DNA of 64,000 nt. It comes from Phragmites australis. Taxonomy: Eukaryota; Streptophyta; Magnoliopsida; Poales; Poaceae. The notes under the pieces are model-generated. The model had not been told where the DNA came from. It saw only the letters and a program-made list of their open reading frames with translations, and made no database searches. The translations under genes were made by a program, and so were the position numbers. Of this stretch, positions 22,749 to 34,868 are shown in pieces (position 1 is the first letter of the stretch; each line of letters opens with the position of its first letter). Location of the stretch: contig NC_084921.1 in assembly GCF_958298935.1 (NCBI RefSeq), positions 258,001 through 322,000 of the forward strand, written 5' to 3'.

Positions 22749-25586
22749 CTATCCCTAGATGAGATAGAAAAAAAAAAGTTTGGTGATGGAACCGATGGAA
22801 GAAAGCTCAGAGGGCCGGAGAGAGAGGGACAATGATGTACAGCTTTATTTATAGGGTCGCCCCCACCATCGATTCAGGATACAATATTCTTCCTGCCGCA
22901 TCGGGGGAACTGCCCACTAGTACAACATCCAGCGATATGCAGCTCGGCGCTTCCCCGCCGTCAGATGGAGAACCAGATGGTCCATCCTTGATCGAACGGT
23001 GATAGTTAAATGAAGATGATTGCATTCCTCATCGTACTAGTGCTGCTACGATCTTTATAATTTCTTTGCTATTTCTCAGACTTGTGTCAATCTCTTTTCT
23101 GTAGACTTAGGGCACCGGCTAAGTTTAAATCATCGTGGCTGCATAGGCTCAAGTATATTTATTGCACCTGTTTGGTCCTTCAACTCAGGTTTTTAGCCTC
23201 CAGAGCATGTCTCAATTAACCATTGGCAAGCTAATAGTTGAAATAATTTGAGTGTCCGGCCTGATAAGATACGAGCCAAACTCCTACAGGGAGTAAAAGA
23301 TAGGATTTCAGGCATCGGTCAAAGGTCAAACTAAAAAAGATGAAAGAAACTGAGTAGAACACACTTTTTTTTTTACACCGGACCTCTTCATTGGAGGCCA
23401 ACAGTGGATGCGACACCGAAAGATCAAATCCCAACAAACTCGGCTCTACCACTTAACTTTGTCACTATGCTTCGTGCCAGTTCGTAGCATCTCTAGATGA
23501 AAGAAACCAAGTATAACTCACTTAGCATCTCTACCGAATACCGATATAAAGCACAAAACAATTGTTAAGCTTCTGCTTTGCAAGTGCAACCATCACTACA
23601 ATTTCTTCATATTTTCTATTTGAAACCGTGTAGGGCAGCAAGAGCAACGACAAATTCAAACAGTTCGGTTTGATTCTTTCCATGTTTATATGTCAAGGCA
23701 CTAGTGCTTTCCTTTACCTGTTCTTTATTACTCACCTTTTTAAAAGTTTGTGATGGCTTTCACTTAGTTTATGGTTTAAGAGATTGTGCAAGTGGATGTT
23801 ATCATTTGTATATCATGGTATGTGGGGAAAAGATCGCGAATGAGCTCAAAAAGGAACACTCAATTATGAAAAGCATCAACCAAACAATCAGACAATGATT
23901 TGCGCCATGATCGGTTAAACTTGTATTAGAACTAAGTCCTACCTAACGTCATGTGCAGCATGCCTATAGCTGATGCTAGTGACGGATTCAAGATTGTAGG
24001 TAAAGATGATCTACCTTAACATAATTTAACATGTCAACATAATTAAATCTGAAAATTACCTTAAAGAAATCTACACACCTATATGGATCTTAGCCTGATG
24101 CAGATTCTTAAGGTCATGACCCACCGTGCCAATCTGCCACTGGCTGACTCTAGCCATATTAGAGACTTGTGAGTTGTTATGATATTTCAGCTGGTTATGC
24201 ATTTTCTTGTAAAATTTATATATATTAGGTTTTTTTTCTTACGGTCTCACCACCTCTCCCTAGTCTTGTCTCATCTCTTGGCTAGCTATCTCAAGAAAAA
24301 ATAGCATGCAACAAAATATCTAAATAAAATTAAGTGTAAAAACAGAGGGTCTAATATAGAAGAATTAAGGTTAGCTGCCTCATAAGGAATAAGATGAATG
24401 GTAAATGATAAAAAAAAAATCAAATGACGTGCCCAAAGCATTTTTCAAACACAGAGCCATTATTACTCTAAAATTTCTACAGTAATATCTTTTTTTTTCT
24501 TTCAAACAGGCCAAACAACTCAATGATATCTCTATAGGTGACAATTGGGCGTTCCCTGTGTATCTTCCAGAACATTACCAACCAATATTAGCATACAAGC
24601 TATACAAACATGGGCTCAAGATTCTGTTTTCTTAAGGCTAATTTTTGTACTAATATAAAGATTTGAGCAGGGTTGACTTCCAGATTTTTACTGTCGAACA
24701 GATGTGGAGTAGTCAGTGTGAAGCAATTTCAAACAAATGAATCACTCATCAATGCATCACAGATGATACTCCATGTTATTGAGAGTTTTTTTTAGACGCA
24801 TGTTAGTGAGAGTAGAGGAAGTTGAAGGTGCAACCACCCTGAAAGAAGCTTGAGGTCCCATGGAATGGACGGCTCATGATAGAGTAGGATGGAGTCCACT
24901 TGGCCCACAACCAGGTCCTGGTGGGTTTCCTTTTCTGAAGGGAAGCGTTTAAACATCTTAGGCCAGCTCTAGCAGCGCCAGCAAAACACAGTGACATCAC
25001 TGTGCCGCTCGCTTTGTTGCTCACTATCGTCCTTCCGCAGATCTCGCTTCTATGCTATAGTGTTGCGATCATGACATTGTAGTAACGGGTGAACGACATA
25101 TTTGTCGATGGTTTTGAGTATCTCAATACTGTTCATAATGTATGACTGTGAGTCTGAAAGAAAGAGAAGAGTAATAAAATGTAATAAATAGGATAGCTGT
25201 TGGAGACGAAAAAAATAGAAAATATTATAATAGTGTTAATAGCTACTATAATAGTATTATAAGGGATAGATTTTTAAGTATATGTTGAAGACTACCTTAC
25301 AATATACATTTTTTTTCTTTCCACAGTTCAGAACACGTTTTTTTGTCGTTTTCAGGGATGTGTTCATATTTTTCCTAAGGTTTATGAAACCATCTTTATA
25401 TTTTGACAATCATTTTGAAACTGCACATAAATATTGTGGTTTTATTTGAAGCACCACATATTTGCAGCATTTTCCTATGTAAATGATGTTTATATATAGA
25501 GAGAGTGTGTGTGTGTTCTATAAAGTAATGTTTTTTCTTTTTCTCTTGGTCTATGTTAGGCTAAAGTCTGAAAACTCACAATTATA
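22749..25586. other. Intergenic DNA, no gene recognised
   Basis: Mostly AT-rich. A GC-richer stretch at 22850-23000 has TTTATTTATAGGG and a G+C-rich run that could be promoter-like, but no supported ORF follows. A short GATGAAAGAAAC phrase recurs at about 23339 and 23497. No long ORF shows a known domain. Confidence 0.5.
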
Positions 25587-25763
25587 GGCATGTTTGGTTT
25601 ACTTACCCACTAACCTTGCAAACCTTGTTACGAGAGGAGAGCCACTTGCCAGGAGATGAATTCTAGCTCATCTTGTTTAAATTCAAACCAAGCAAATGAA
25701 CTAAACATGTCTGCTTGTACTCTAACATTGCTAGGCAAGGGTGGGCAATAAAACCAAACATAA
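25587..25763. mobile_element. Probable small inverted-repeat MITE (about 177 bp)
   Basis: Starts GGCATGTTTGGTTTAC and ends AAACCAAACATAAC, so the ends are partly inverted. The 'ATGTTTGGTTT' terminus is common in grass MITEs. The target duplication is unclear. Confidence 0.4.
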
Positions 25764-27255
25764 CATATATACATGCTCTCTATATACATCATTGCAACAC
25801 GGAATATACCACTCTACCGTATTATGCACCACTAGTAGAAAAAAAATGTGCATTTGGTCAAGTCACTTATCCTCAACAAAAAACGGATGAAAATAAGAAA
25901 AGGTGGCTTCTTTTGGACCGTGACACATACATTACGATCGAAAATTTCCAAATTATACTATTCCTTCATTGGTATTTCCACGCATACCACCGGCTTTATT
26001 GACACAGGCCGGCAACTTCCTGCTACAGAAAGTAAGCTCCACTCATTTTTTATATTGGGGGTAGTACATAAGCACTAGATAAAGAGCAAGGTCCTTGTAA
26101 TATCTTCGCAAGTGCAAAAGCCCCTGAGCAAAATTTTATGATACCCAATAAAATAGAGAAACAAATCTCCCGTATCATCAGCGGTATGAGTGACCATCAC
26201 GCCAATAAAATACCTGAAAATCTCTCACCAAATCTTCCTAGTTCTTTCCTTAGGAACTTTTTTTTTTCCGAAAGGATTTGCTTAGGAACATCGCTGCAAC
26301 TTGAAGACTGACACAGAACATCATTGCCACTGTGTGGAGCCATGCATCCTCAATAAGAAACAGGTCATATTCTATTCATTTGTGTTTAAAAAATATAGTA
26401 TTTGTGGTTTGTGAGATCCACACCAAACCTAGCTTGTGCGACCATATTCTATAACTCTACTTAATTAGATTGATCAAACTTAATTAGATTGGTATTTTTA
26501 GCAGCGGAAGCATATTAAATTCACAATTGCGATGCAATTTTACTATTACCTAAATACATATTTTGTGCTATTGGCCAAGATTCAATGTGCCAAAGTCAAG
26601 AGTGAAACACATTTGGTCAAAATTTAACAAGCACCATGTACAGTTGCACTGCAGCGGCACCTACCTCTGTTGCCATCAGATATCGGAGGTCATCAACTTG
26701 GACGGGGCTTCCCTGCTCCCCTTTCCTGTTCCCGTTGCTGTTCCCATCTGCGTGGCATCGTCCACTTGGCTGCTATTTGTTGCTGGCACCGCCGTCCTTT
26801 AAAGAGCGCTCCTTTCTTCCTTCCAGCTCCGTTTACATCCGCAAACTCTCTTTCTCTCTCTCTCTCCCCACGAGTATCCTTTGGCAAAATACCAACGCCA
26901 AAACCAATCCTTGTCTCGCAGACTCCGCCGGTAGCTTGCTGGGATTGAGAGCCGATCGCCGACCTCGCCCGCGTCTCAGGGGCGGACCCAGAAGATCAGC
27001 AAGGGCGCAAGCTCCATTCAAATTCTTATTTCTAAGATCTCTATTCGACACAAATTGATAACATAATCTAAAATCAATTTATATTTAAATGTGTTTTAGT
27101 TTATCTAGCGTGTATATCCTATTGTAACTAAATTTTGTGAAGTTTTACTTTTACAAATTATATATAGCAATTCTAGAAAAGGTAAATGTAGGAGGTAAAA
27201 TGATACAATATAAAAATATGGAATATAAATAAGATGAAAAGTGCAATCTCGGCAT
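25764..27255. other. Intergenic DNA with a possible orphan 5' leader
   Basis: AT-rich to 26560. At 26690-26985 there is a CT-rich, GC-rich stretch with TTTAAAGAGCGC and a (CT)n run at about 26851-26867, resembling a plant promoter and 5' leader. It is cut at 26977 by CAGGGGCGGACCCAGAA, which looks like a transposon terminus. No coding exon is recognisable. Confidence 0.35.
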
Positions 27256-28250
27256 GACGATATTTTTCCTTAGTATTGGTGAGTTGCCTCTTACCATTAG
27301 TCCACGTTAGAACTCCTCGCATGAGTCAAGCTCTCCGGTAGATAACTATATGGTTCTTTTTATTATAGCTCTCTACACACCGATAATCTTCACCAAGGTA
27401 GTATTTCGCCACTCTAGTATGGGCTACTACTCCTACTCACAATGCTTATGGCCGCTCTAAAAATTCGGTTGGAGGGTCTCGTAAGACTCGTCGCAACTAA
27501 ATCCATATAAATGCAGACAAACATCAAGAGTAATAAGTATGGAACACTCATTTGATCTAACTCTAAGTTATACTAGACTTAAACTGGCGCTAGTCAAGTC
27601 ATTAATATTATGTTAATTATCTTGATCTTCAATATCTTCATTTTGGTGGCAAGATCTCTCATATGTGTGTAGCAACGCTCTCTCTAGCTCTAGCACTCTT
27701 CAAATGATCAGAATTCAAATGGCCGAGATGGAGTATTTATAGGGCAAACTCCAAAAACTAACTATTGAAAAAATTTACTAAAAAATCGAGTCATTGTATC
27801 ATACGGTGACTCTCACCATATGATATAATGATATCATTGTATATGACCATCTTAACAACGGTCAAAAAATCGACGGTCGGAGCTTTCTCTACACTCATCA
27901 TATGATATGATGATTTATCACACCATATGATACAATGATTTTTTATATTCAAGGGGAATCGGTTGAAAAACTCTTATCTCATGGTAGAGTTGCTCACCGC
28001 ATGGTATGATGATTTTGAAAAAGTTTGTTGCTTTATGTGTGTCTACCATCATATGTTACGGTAACTCTCCACATATTATACGGTGACTTATTTTTTATAG
28101 AGACTTATCTAATTTAATCCATCTCAAATTTCAATTCTTATAACTTCTCTTTCTCAATGTCTTAAGTCTTCCTTTAGTCCATTAGAGTCGGTCAAACTTA
28201 ATATGCATCACTTACTATATAACTAACTAAAAACACTAAATTAAACTACT
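27256..28250 (-). mobile_element. Possible decayed Copia-type (SIRE-like) LTR
   Basis: On the minus strand a CCTATAAATACTCC TATA box is followed by a GAGAGAGCG-rich leader, as in LTR promoters. At 27790-28090 variants of ACCATATGATACAATGAT recur at least five times. These look like transition-decayed forms of the CCGGATGATCCGGTG-like phrases I recall from grass SIRE/Maximus LTRs. No terminal TG/CA pair or target duplication was found. Confidence 0.3.
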
Positions 28251-29002
28251 AAGTCTATATCTTCTTCATAGTACGGCAAAAAAATCTACCTACACAAAAG
28301 ATGTTCTCAACGTCATGCGCACCTTGTCTAAACACTAGTATAAAAGCATTGACAACTACTGAAGAGGAAATAAGGGAAGAAGAAGCTGTCATAGCGCCAA
28401 CACTATGCACATCAGGCACTACTGAGTATCCGCGCGCGCGTAGCCCGTCTGTGCCTACTGGGACCAGCCACACAACACAACAAGACTAGCACAAGAGCCA
28501 CATCGAGGACTGGACGCCGTGGCTCAGCTAGTAGTCGCCATCAAGTCGTCACCGTTGCATATGCAAGAACGAGAGAAAGAGGAAGAGGGAGAGTAGGGTA
28601 GGGAGAATAGTCTCTTCATATTAACTCTAGTCCTTCACTAATCACTGGTTACATCAACACGATATCTACCATTGATCCATGGCGCTGTAGCTCGAAGAAA
28701 CCGTGACCGGACTTTTTCGTCGAAGGTGCACATTGGTGAGGATCGCGTACAAGATCAGGTTAGAAAGAAAGAAAAAAAATCCATGCTTAAAACTCGCCTC
28801 ATTCTCAGGTACAGTAGCCACGGGTGGTACTGTCACTGTACCCATGCTACTGTATACAGATGCATCTCCACCGGCGCACCCTGTCCGGGTCATCCCGTGT
28901 CGTGCCGTGCGTGTATGAAACTAGCAGCGACCGACCATCTTGCGGTCGGAGTCGGAGCGCGGGCCATTCCAGCTCCGACCTAACCCAACCCAGCTTGAAA
29001 AC
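28251..29002. other. Intergenic DNA, no gene recognised
   Basis: Short frames in both strands, none with a domain. It includes a (CG)-rich CGCGCGCG run at 28431-28439 and GA-rich sequence at 28570-28600. Confidence 0.4.
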
Positions 29003-29508
29003 TTTTTATTTTTATATTTTTTAAATAAAAATTAGAAAAGTAGATGTCCGTCTTGAAAGATCGTGTATATAGACTACACATGTCGCCTTAAGAAATATAC
29101 TTGTCGCCATCCAAACAAAATAAATGTAAAAAAATAAAAATACAACATTTTAATGCTTCAAAATTCAAAACAATATAAAAATAATCATAAAAATTCTGAA
29201 AAAAAAAATATGGTATAGATGATGCTATAATCATATCTCTCTAAAAAAATTTCAACTCAAAACTATTGTTTGTACTCTTTTATTTCTTATTATACATATC
29301 ATATTTTTATCTAAATTTTTTTGAAGAGCTAAATCACAGTATACTTTACACCAAGTTTTTCAGAATTTTTTAAAACTACTTCGATAGTCACTCGTTGGAA
29401 TACATGTCGTCACTTCCTAGGCGTGACATGAGTTTAGATGTGCGAATATTCAAAATAGACATATATTTTTATAATTTTTTATTTAATAAATATAAAAATA
29501 AAAAAAAT
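29003..29508. repeat. AT-rich element bounded by long inverted repeats
   Basis: TTTTTATTTTTATATTTTTT with TAAATAAAAATTA at 29003-29040 matches the reverse complement of 29465-29508 over about 45 bp with few mismatches, including the inner ATGTC. The inverted ends enclose about 0.5 kb with no ORF, as in a MITE or foldback element. The low complexity of the ends lowers confidence. Confidence 0.45.
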
Positions 29509-30240
29509 CCCCCAACTTGCTGCCGATGGAGTAATAAGTGATGGGCGCATAGAGGGAGAGTGCCGCGATCGTGGGTGGATGTGATGGACCACGCCGGCCG
29601 CTGCTGCTGCTGTCGCCTTCCGTGCATCAAGGACACGTTGTGGCACGTGACCTGGGCCGTCGCGGCGCGTGATCCCTCGTCGGCCAGGCAAGCGTCCATC
29701 ACCTGCGCGCGCGTGCCACAAGAGAGCGATGGATTATGCTGCCGTATTGTACGCCACCCGCCGGCGAGTCGGCAGACTCGGCGCAGCTGAGAGCTACACC
29801 AGTAGATGGTACGGTACAAATCATGCGGTCAACAATGAAACCATAAAAACCATGACCAGCAACGCAAAGCAACAGCCCACATCAAAGCATCATTCGGCAA
29901 GTGCGAGGGCAAAAGAATCCCCCCTCTCTGACAGCGACATCAAAGATCAGACACATAGCAGGATAAGAGAGCTTAAGGAAACACTGTTTATTAACATAGC
30001 ACAAGAAACCTTGGTGTATGTTTTTGATATATCATCATCACGTATATATATAAAAGAACAACGTATTCAGAAAGTGCTAGTATCATTCATCGGCAACCAA
30101 ACACAATAATCGCTCAAGCCCACCAGATCTTCAGGCCATACCAATCAGAATTACAAGGTCACGGACAGAAAACTGGTTCGCATAACATTTTTGACACTAT
30201 ACACATACTGTGGAGGCTGAGTACTTCGCGGCTCAGCTTA
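29509..30240. other. Downstream flank and probable 3' UTR of the FLOE gene
   Basis: A GC-rich patch (29560-29790) without a recognisable domain, then AT-rich sequence to 30240. The stretch directly before the stop codon probably holds the 3' UTR of the minus-strand gene. Confidence 0.4.
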
Positions 30241-33200
30241 TCACCCGTTCATCAGCTTGTCAAGCACCACGTTCAGATCTACATTCTGCCCATTTTCGGT
30301 CAACCTCCGCACTGTTTCCCTCACTTGCTCTCTTGAGAATCCCATTGTTGCAACCTTCTCCACCACATCGTCAAGTGCCACCCTATTGCCTGAAGAACCA
30401 CTAGGACTGGGGGAGCTGATTGGCACTGCTTGCGGTAGTATCTGAGCTGTGGGGAGCCTGCCACTGCCATAGCTCCCACTTGCCCCAGAGGATGAAGCAA
30501 AAGGTGAGGGCGGCTTCATTCCAGCATTGCCACGGTGGGAAGGAGATCCAGTGTAACCATATGATTCAGAGAAACTACCTCCTTGTGGACCATACCCACC
30601 GGCACCATAGGGTGATGGCGGCCCAGGGTTAGTCCTGCCTGCAGGAGGTTCATACATGCTAGGGTTTTGTCCATAGTAAGGAGGGGCAGGTCCACTAGGC
30701 GGTTGCATATAAGGTGGAGGAGGGCGTACGTTTGGTGGATAGTTCTGTGGAGGCGCATACGGCATGCTTTCTTCTGGCTGCTGAGGTGCAGGGGGTGCAA
30801 GTGGAGTTAAAGGGTTAACATGTGCAGGCTGAGGTGGTTGTGAATATTGAGGAAATTGGGATGGGGATTGATACTGCTGAGGAGGTGCTGGAGGTGCCTG
30901 TGGTTGAGGAACTGGTGGCGCTTGATACGGCTGGTGCATGGTTTCAGTTGGCTGAGCAGATGCAGCGTAGTAAGGATCCCTTGGTAAAGCTGGGACTGAG
31001 GGAACTGGTGCAACAGACGGGACTGATTGTACCTGTGAATGTGGTAGATGGCTTGGAAATTGTAATAGAGGTTGGCTTTGAAGTGTTGGAGGTGGAGGTG
31101 GTGCATTTGGAGCAGGAAGGGCAGGAAGTGCTGGAGGTTGGGAAGGGGTCAGCACTTGATGCTGTGGCTGAACGGCTGCTTGCGGGGGAGCCAATGGCTG
31201 CTGCTGTGAGCCAGACTGTCCAGACCCGCTATTTTCTGACGACTGGGTATCAGTTTTGCGAGTCTGAAGCTTTGCAAGGTGGAGCTGTGTCTCGACAATT
31301 TCCTGCTTGTCACGCAAAATCTGCACACCTGCTTGGACCTGCATGTTATTAAGCACTTAAGCTGTTGGTTTTTTCTACTATGACATAACCATATATTCAT
31401 AAGCAAAAATATTCCATGAACCAAGCAACATAAATGAACAGGTAAAAATAAGGCCCTGTTTGGATGCAAAATATTTTTGGAGTTTTGAGAGAATACCATG
31501 GTTTCGAAAAAAATGCCATAGTATTGAAAACTTTGAGGTGTTTGGGTGCAATAAAAACTATTGTTTTGTAAACCATAGTATGCTAAATACCATGGTATTT
31601 TTTAAGTTCTAAAAATTCCACTCAGTGCCTCTTTTTGCTCAAATCGAGCTCAACTGATCACTCCCTCGTGTACCTGTTGTATCATGTCCAATACGTTTTT
31701 CATGCATGCAATCTTTCCCCTGGTATGGATACATCGTGCGTGCATGCATAGTTCTACACACAGTGCTACATCATTTCTTTTTGTATGGTGCTAATGAAAT
31801 GTGTACACCTGTTGTTCTCGGTTTTGAAACCTTCAATCAAATCCAAGTTAAAAATCTGGACTAAAAACTACAACTATGAGTCTTGCACGCATTAACTTGC
31901 AAGCTTGGATCTCAATTAATAATGGCTAGCTAGATGCAAAATTATTTTTACAAAGCAAAATACAGCAAGTACCATATACGTAATGGATTTTCTCAAAACT
32001 GCAAAAAAACTGCAGTATCCATAAACTGTGGTATTTCAAATCCACAACTGAAAAAACTGTGGTTTGAAGATACTGAGGTTTCAAAAAACTGTAACACTCA
32101 AACAGGGCCTAAAATGAAAGCTACAAAAGACTAGGATGTTAATGTGCAGCTAACAAAAGGAAGCCACCAGAGCATCTTATTTATGTACCACTGGACGGGT
32201 CAGATCTAAGCCTCCAAAACAATAAATATACAGTTAAGTACGAAGCTGATAGAGTGGCACAAGTACAAAAACTTCAAGTTATTATATACTACTCCCTCCA
32301 GTAAAAAAAAATTACATTTTAGACATGACACAGTCTCCAATGCATACCTTTGGTCACTATTTTTTTAGAATATATGTATAGAATCCAAGAAATTTATGAG
32401 ATTATGAAAGTATTTTTCAAGACAAATCTACACATGATTTCTATGATTCCAAACTAAACATTTTAAAAGTTATTGATGGTCAAAGTTTCAAAAGTCTGAC
32501 CGGATATTGTCCAAAACATCAATTATTTATGACTGGAGGGAGTATATAGTAATTGTCAACTTGATTCTTCAATTATAGCATGACAAAACTGTTGTCAAAC
32601 AACGACCAATAATGAGTGCGCAGCAACATGACCTACGTACCGCCAACAATTACATGATTTAACAGAACAATTCATACGGAAACAATGAATAAGAGGCAGG
32701 TGCAGTAGAATGTAAGAATGTAAGGGCAGGTCAAATTAGCAAAACAAACATGCATAGACTGTCATGCTCAATCATATTTGCTGCCACAATAATTAACTTT
32801 GCTGCGTGATAATACAAGAAACATGGTAATTACTCCATTGTGAGTGACAAATATCATCTATATAATATTTTGGTCAATGAAAGCAGCAGTATATAACAAA
32901 TTTTAAAAAAGGTATACACATCTAAAGGAGCATAAATGCCTGTCCTTCCATTATGGATCTTTTTCCAATATGATAGAAGCAATTATTAGCAAGAATTATA
33001 TCAGAGTGGGAGGAAGAGAGAGAATCAAAGGAAGCTTACCTCCCTGAGCATGTTCTCAAGGTGCCTGAGTTTCCCGTCAATGCTGCCATTACAGTTACCA
33101 ATTGTTAACTTCAACTCATCAACAGAATTATCAAGTTGGTGCGTTCTACCCTCCATCTGTGAAAGCCTTGAGCTTACACCTTCCAGTGCATGCAAAAGGT

Positions 33201-34868
33201 TATCAGAATACTTCTTCATGGTTCGATCGATATCTGCCATAGTAACTGCAGTAAAGTTACTCCTGTCTTCCTCATGACTAACTTTCTTCAGCACATGTGG
33301 CTCCAATATACCAGCACTCTACCAACCATAAAAGAAATTGTAAGTACGTTATATATATGATAAGGGAGAGGTTATCTATATCATCAATTAAAACCATGAA
33401 TCATGAACAGTTAACTTGGTGTGGTCCCACCCCCAAAAAAAACTTGGTGCAATCGCATGCTTCAATATAATGAAATTGAACGACTGGACCTTATCAAGTA
33501 AATATACTAGGAAAGAAAAAAACCCTATTTTGCATACATCAATGGCTAGCTGATACATAGTGAAGGTTAGATTAAGCATTACCGATTGTAATAGAAATTG
33601 GTTGAGCAAGAGTAAAGAGTATTAGCGATAGATGGGACAAATGGGGAACCATGTACAGCTTGGGCGTGCTTTACTAAAATCGGGCACAAATGATGGTGAA
33701 AATATCCAACCTATTCTGTACAATATCTCCAAGCACCATTCGTCACTAGAAATGCCCGTGTAATCTTTGGACAATACAAGATCTCAACTTGAGTTCATAC
33801 ACTTAACGTACTGGCAAATACTCTATCTGTTCTCTTTTAGATGTCGTTTTAGCCTCTAACACACCGAACAAGGTGACAATCAAGTCTTCCACCTTTGACA
33901 TATCTACCCCTCTTGATTGCTCCCACTTCCAATTAATAGCACCCAATCCACCACACTCATTCACTGTCAACTCCAACTTCCAATGGCTTTTAATAGGTGC
34001 TCTTTAGGAAAACACCACCTAGAAAACCTAAAACGACATCTATTTGAGAACAAAACTAACTTCCAAAAGCGACATCTATTTCAGAACGGAGGGAGTAGCA
34101 GCATAAGAAAACGAGCATACAATTCCCATGAGCAACCTCATAAACCCTTTCTCCAACAGAAAATCATTGACATATAATCGGTTAATTGCACATATCCTAC
34201 CTAAACTAAGTTTCATAATAGTAGAAACCAACTTATAAACGTGCGAGATATGTACGCATATCAATTGGCTATGCTCGCCCAATCGAAGCTAACCCCACAA
34301 CATGGTCTAGCTATTCAGCATATCCATACTTTCTCGAGCAGAAAAGCATCAGCATATTGCGTACACTACCATCTAAAAGTAAATTATCGCGTACACTACC
34401 ATTAATTGTAAATCTCAACACTGCTTCCAAAATAAGGGTTTTCTCTAACCGAACACTCGCTTGATAACCTAAAAAGTTTGGAATTTGAGCTCGATTTGGG
34501 AAGAGAGGATATGGAGCACTGCGAGATCGAGAGATCTAACACGGGGAAAACACACCGACAAAAGGAAGTAGTCCCACCTTGAGGTTGTATGAGGCGGAGG
34601 GTACGTTGGAGTCGAGCGACCCCCACGAGGCCTGGGGAGCGGCGGCGGTGCGGATGGGCTGGAAGTCGTAGCTGGGGAGCACGTCGGCGGCGGTCCCGTT
34701 GGCGCTGCTGCTGCTGCGCCGGCGGTGGAGGCGGTCCTCGCCCTCCTCCTGGGGGGTCGGGATCATCATATCGCTGAGATCCACCGCGCCGCCACCCCCG
34801 CCGCCGGAGGGGGACGCGGAGGCGGCGAGGCCGAGTATCTGCTTGTCCATGAACTGCGACGCGTTCAT
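30241..34868 (-). CDS. FLOE: FLOE/DUF1421 family prion-like protein
   Basis: Three exons, 34868-34578, 33318-33040 and 31338-30241, join in phase 0 with GT-AG introns to give 555 residues. The start is set by the family-typical MNASQFMDKQI. In order: a Ser/Gly/Asp-rich N-terminus (1-97); a coiled coil at about 123-210 (RLSQMEGRTHQLDNSVDEL, LRDKQEIVETQLHLAKLQ); a Pro/Gln/Tyr/Ser-rich low-complexity region at about 215-500; and a C-terminal UBA-like DUF1421 segment at 509-555 (VALDDVVEKVATMGFSREQ). Arabidopsis FLOE1 has this architecture and forms hydration-dependent condensates that tune seed germination; a similar role here is inferred from family. The introns carry three MITEs. Confidence 0.92.
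31452..32109. mobile_element. Tourist-like MITE in intron 2 of the FLOE gene (658 bp)
   Basis: Inverted ends GGCCCTGTTTGG and CAAACAGGGCC with the 3-bp duplication TAA on both sides (31449-31451, 32110-32112), as for PIF/Harbinger-derived Tourist elements. Internal ATACCATGGTATT and CTGTGGTATTTC phrases extend the inverted symmetry. Confidence 0.88.
32292..32542. mobile_element. Stowaway MITE in intron 2 of the FLOE gene (251 bp)
   Basis: CTCCCTCCAGTAAAAAA at one end and ATTTATGACTGGAGGGAG at the other, with TA on both sides. Confidence 0.88.
33821..34095. mobile_element. Stowaway-type MITE in intron 1 of the FLOE gene (275 bp)
   Basis: The left end CTCTATCTGTTCTCTTTTAG and the right end, reverse-complemented, CTCCCTCCGTTCTGAAATAG share the inverted-repeat pattern followed by ATGTCG, with TA flanks. 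The left terminus has diverged more. Confidence 0.78.

Noticed and set aside
24955..25275. Possible hAT-type MITE beginning GGCCAGCTCTAGCAG
   Set aside because: The candidate right end (GCTGTTGGAGACG) matches only partly in inverted orientation and no 8-bp duplication was found.
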